A stretch of DNA of 64,000 bases from Struthio camelus (taxonomy: Eukaryota; Chordata; Aves; Struthioniformes; Struthionidae): assembly GCF_040807025.1 (NCBI RefSeq), contig NC_090943.1:5194356-5258355 (forward strand). The letters are read 5' to 3'. The notes under the pieces are model-generated. The model had not been told where the DNA came from. It was given only the letters and a program-made list of their open reading frames with translations, and ran no database searches. The position numbers and the translations under genes are program-made. Of this stretch, positions 60,991 through 64,000 are shown piece after piece. The stretch's first letter is position 1. The number at the start of each line of letters is the position of its first letter.

Positions 60991-63900
60991 ACTATAAAAT
61001 ACCTTGATCCCAATTACTTTGGCTACCTCCTGATTTTGGTGCTGTTGCAAAATGGCCAAATGTAATAATGTAACAGTTGAATTGATGCAGCTAGAGTAAA
61101 GCTAGCGTGAAATTTCATCTCATCATAGCTATATATGCTCAGTTAAAAATTGATTTCTTAAGTAAAAAGCTGGGACATTCCCACATTTCTTGTCTTCATC
61201 CCAAACATTACAATGTACTATTTATCAGAATGCACTATTGTGTACTACTTATAAGATGTCCAGCCCTAATGATTCTTAGAATCATTCAAATTTGAAACAC
61301 AGCCCGCAAGGTCATCCCACACCAATTCCCATTGCTTTAATGCTATGGACAGTTTACAAGTTAGTTTCAGTGATAACAAAGTGCCATAGTAATACATCTC
61401 TTGCTAGTGTGAAATCAAAGACCATGGAAAGTGTGTGTGTGTGGTATGGAAAATTCTATCATGTAACATTGCAAGAAATGGATGGGCTGATAATAATCTT
61501 TGGAATTCAGCCATTTTTCAGTTTTAGAAACATTTTCATCTTGAACACTCCATAGTCGTGTTTGAAATGAGTAGACTATGCAATATGCGTCAGTTAGGGA
61601 CGATGGGACACACGAGAAAGACAATAGGAGGAAGTTCTAATTTGATCTGTAGGTACAAACAATATGGGAGTTTAGAGGTGTATCTCAGAGTTTCAAGAAG
61701 ACGCACATCTGCCTTTCAAATCATCTCTGCTGATGAGGAAACAAACATCAGGCATATAGCTACAAGATTATAAATCACTAAGATTATTATCTGTGTACCT
61801 CCAAAGACTTACCAAATCCAACGCAGGTGTATTTATTTTTATTATAATAAAAGGTGTCAGCTTTTAAGTGTGAGTACCTCTCATGCATTGTAAAAATACA
61901 GGAAAACTATAACAATGCGTCCTGTTTTCTGCTGGGCTATGAAGAGACTCACTGTTTACAAGCAAATCTGAAGCATTTGTTCATCCTGATGTTAAATCAG
62001 ACAAAATAAAGTGACAAAATCGGTGGAATGAATAAATCACTACCGCTAATAGTCTTTTGTCCTTGCATGGAATCTTCAGTGTGTAATTTTAATATCACTT
62101 TAAACAGTAAATTATATTAATTTTAAGTCACATGACTTAAAAGATTCCTATTCATCATCAGATGGTGAATCAAAGGCTTTACTCAGTATAAATCCCTTTT
62201 TCTTAATTCACAACCCAATGCTTTGTGTGGTGCTTTAGGTCAACAAAAAGGCAGCACTGAAGAGAAGAGTCTTAGTGGCAAGTATTTCTTCCTGATGCAG
62301 TATTATCAGTATTTTCCCATTTCATGGTAGTACAGAAATCTGAAACCAAAGCATGAGAAAGAAGTATTTTGACTACTGACTCAGAACGGTGGTGTTTGCT
62401 TCACCTGGGAATATTGTAAGTCTGCAAAACAAATTGTTCGATTAGAGAGCAAGATACTGATTTTGAAAATCTCTTGGACAAATACTGAAAATTTATCATG
62501 CGTTGAAATAGGCTTCAGCACTGTCTTCAGTATGAATCATTTCCTAAATTGGTACATAATCAAAATAGTTATGATGGGATCTGCTAAATTTCAGATTGTT
62601 CCATAAGAGCTCTCAGCTGAAGGATCACGAACTTCATTTTTCACGTGTGCTGTGTGTAGAGTAACACAGATGATGTCTGCACCGCGATCAGAGAGGAGAG
62701 TGCTCTGAATTCTCTATGGAGTAGAGGAAGCCTGCTGGTACAAGAGATATACAGCAGCTGAAAAGTTTATTGCTAATGGATTCAGTTAGTAGCTACTGAT
62801 TTCTAAGCTAACAGAAGCTAAGTTGGGCATGTTCTTTTTCACAGGAAGGCAAGACAGGAGGTAGAAAAGTGGTCGTTTGCTTTGGGACCATTTTGTGGCT
62901 GTTACAACTCAGATTATCGTATCTCCTAATGTATGTGAAATCATAGCTGAAACTTTTGCCCTGTTTCAGCCTTTGGCCTCGGACCCCTGAATTGCTGAAT
63001 CCCGAGTTTAATAGCGCTGAAATTATCTAGTCCAGCTTTTCTGGGGTCTTGATAAAAATGTGCACATATTTTTACATGCCCACATAAGCTAGGTAACACA
63101 GCAACATTGTCTATATAGTTTAGTAATTTCAGATTGTTCTTGTTTTAAGTTTTTTTTTTTTTTTCTCCCCCCATTATCTTATTTCAGTTTAGGTCCTTTT
63201 TTTTCATATGGGGGTGAGGAACCTTTTTCCCGGGGGCTCTACAGGCAACTTTGTTTCATTCAGCTTGCAACCAAATGGGTTCTTCTCACTTAATTATTGC
63301 ATAAAACTAATGTATGTTAGTATGTGGCAAAGCCAAAAGATGTGTAAGGTAGCTTCAGAGCCCATCTCTACCTCACAGCAACTGGAGAAATCTCTTCATG
63401 GCAGAAATCAACCAAAACCATCTGTGGCTTCATATGGTGAAATACATGCATTTTTTGATGCTTTTTAATGCTGCTGGGTTTAGGGCAGGAATGTCTGAGA
63501 CAGCCATTCAAAAAAAAAAAAAAAATCTGTTTTTCTCCATGTTCCAGTTGTAAGATACGTTCTGAGTTAAAACTTCAACTGCTCTGAATTGTCACAGCTG
63601 ACATAGCTTGCTGACTTAAAGTCAGCCACATAATTCTTATCAGTTAAGAATCTGCCTCATGTTTTCAATTCATTCATCCATCCTGGGATATACGCATTAC
63701 ATCTTCTAAGTGTTTTTAGACAGATGGAGAAAAATAACATCAAAGTATAATTTCAGTGTATGGGCTCAAGTTTTAAAAATGCATAAATACAAGTCCAAAC
63801 TATAAATACTTTGAGTACTGAATACTACAGTATAAAATAATCAGTAATCAGATGAGCATTTTCCTTGGTAAATAACAATGAATTAGATAAACAACACATT

Positions 63901-64000
63901 TTTAAAATGTTTCACACATCTTAATTCTCAATCTATTTCCAGGGAACCCTTGAAAAGCCTTTAATGGAGAACATAGCACATTCCATATTAAATACAAAAG

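Larger units (their letters stand above)
58950..64000 (-). other. Intron of the MINDY4-family gene, running off the right edge
   Basis: About 5 kb upstream of the first visible exon. It contains CR1 copy B (59355-60532), a possible worn old LINE tail at about 60850-60990, and A/T homopolymers near 59014-59028, 63149-63164 and 63511-63525. I looked for the expected upstream coding block (a GCILLT-like segment) and did not find it. Confidence 0.7.

Noticed and set aside
61262-61320. Sequence with gaatcatt and aaggtcatcc resembling a worn CR1 tail
   Set aside because: Too diverged to distinguish from chance by eye.
62600-62720. Minus-strand open stretch of about 40 codons with a possible acceptor, tested as the missing upstream MINDY4-family exon
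   Set aside because: The translation does not resemble the expected upstream block, and no donor of the right phase was found.

Overview
The window reads as vertebrate nuclear DNA, very probably from a bird. It is AT-rich and mostly non-coding. It has canonical GT-AG introns, homopolymers, a CA microsatellite, and five clear copies of the avian/reptilian CR1 LINE, recognisable by the octamer-type 3' end and the CR1 reverse-transcriptase reading frame. There is nothing prokaryotic: no operons, no long intact reading frames, no CRISPR. I recognised no tRNA or other RNA gene.

One protein-coding gene is supported. The minus strand carries five consecutive 3'-terminal coding exons of a MINDY4-family deubiquitinase (old family name FAM188B). 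In transcript order they lie at 58949-58886, 56495-56334, 44911-44731, 40321-40249 and 34976-34928, the last ending in TGA. All four introns between them have GT-AG borders and compatible phases. The joined frame gives 175 residues and retains the family's SESHF motif with the presumed catalytic histidine. The 5' part of the gene lies beyond the right edge. I favour the paralogue MINDY4B over MINDY4, from a divergent C-terminus and the absence of an AQP1-like exon in the 35 kb downstream, but this is not settled.

Layout: 1-34.4 kb is intergenic DNA with no recognised gene, a short CR1 tail, a longer rearranged CR1 (26.4-27.9 kb), a (CA)36 microsatellite, a G-quadruplex-type run and several small tandem duplications. 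From 34.4-64 kb is the MINDY4-family gene; its introns hold three more CR1 copies, a 26-bp perfect palindrome, two pyrimidine-rich tracts just upstream of splice acceptors, and other small repeats.

The most notable signal is a pair of degenerate CR1 copies 32.9 kb apart (26.44-27.58 kb and 59.36-60.49 kb). They match with about three substitutions and no indel over about 1.08 kb, then diverge abruptly to about 14% within the same element. This mosaic fits ectopic gene conversion, or an assembly artefact, better than two independent insertions. I found no evidence of a novel multi-gene system.
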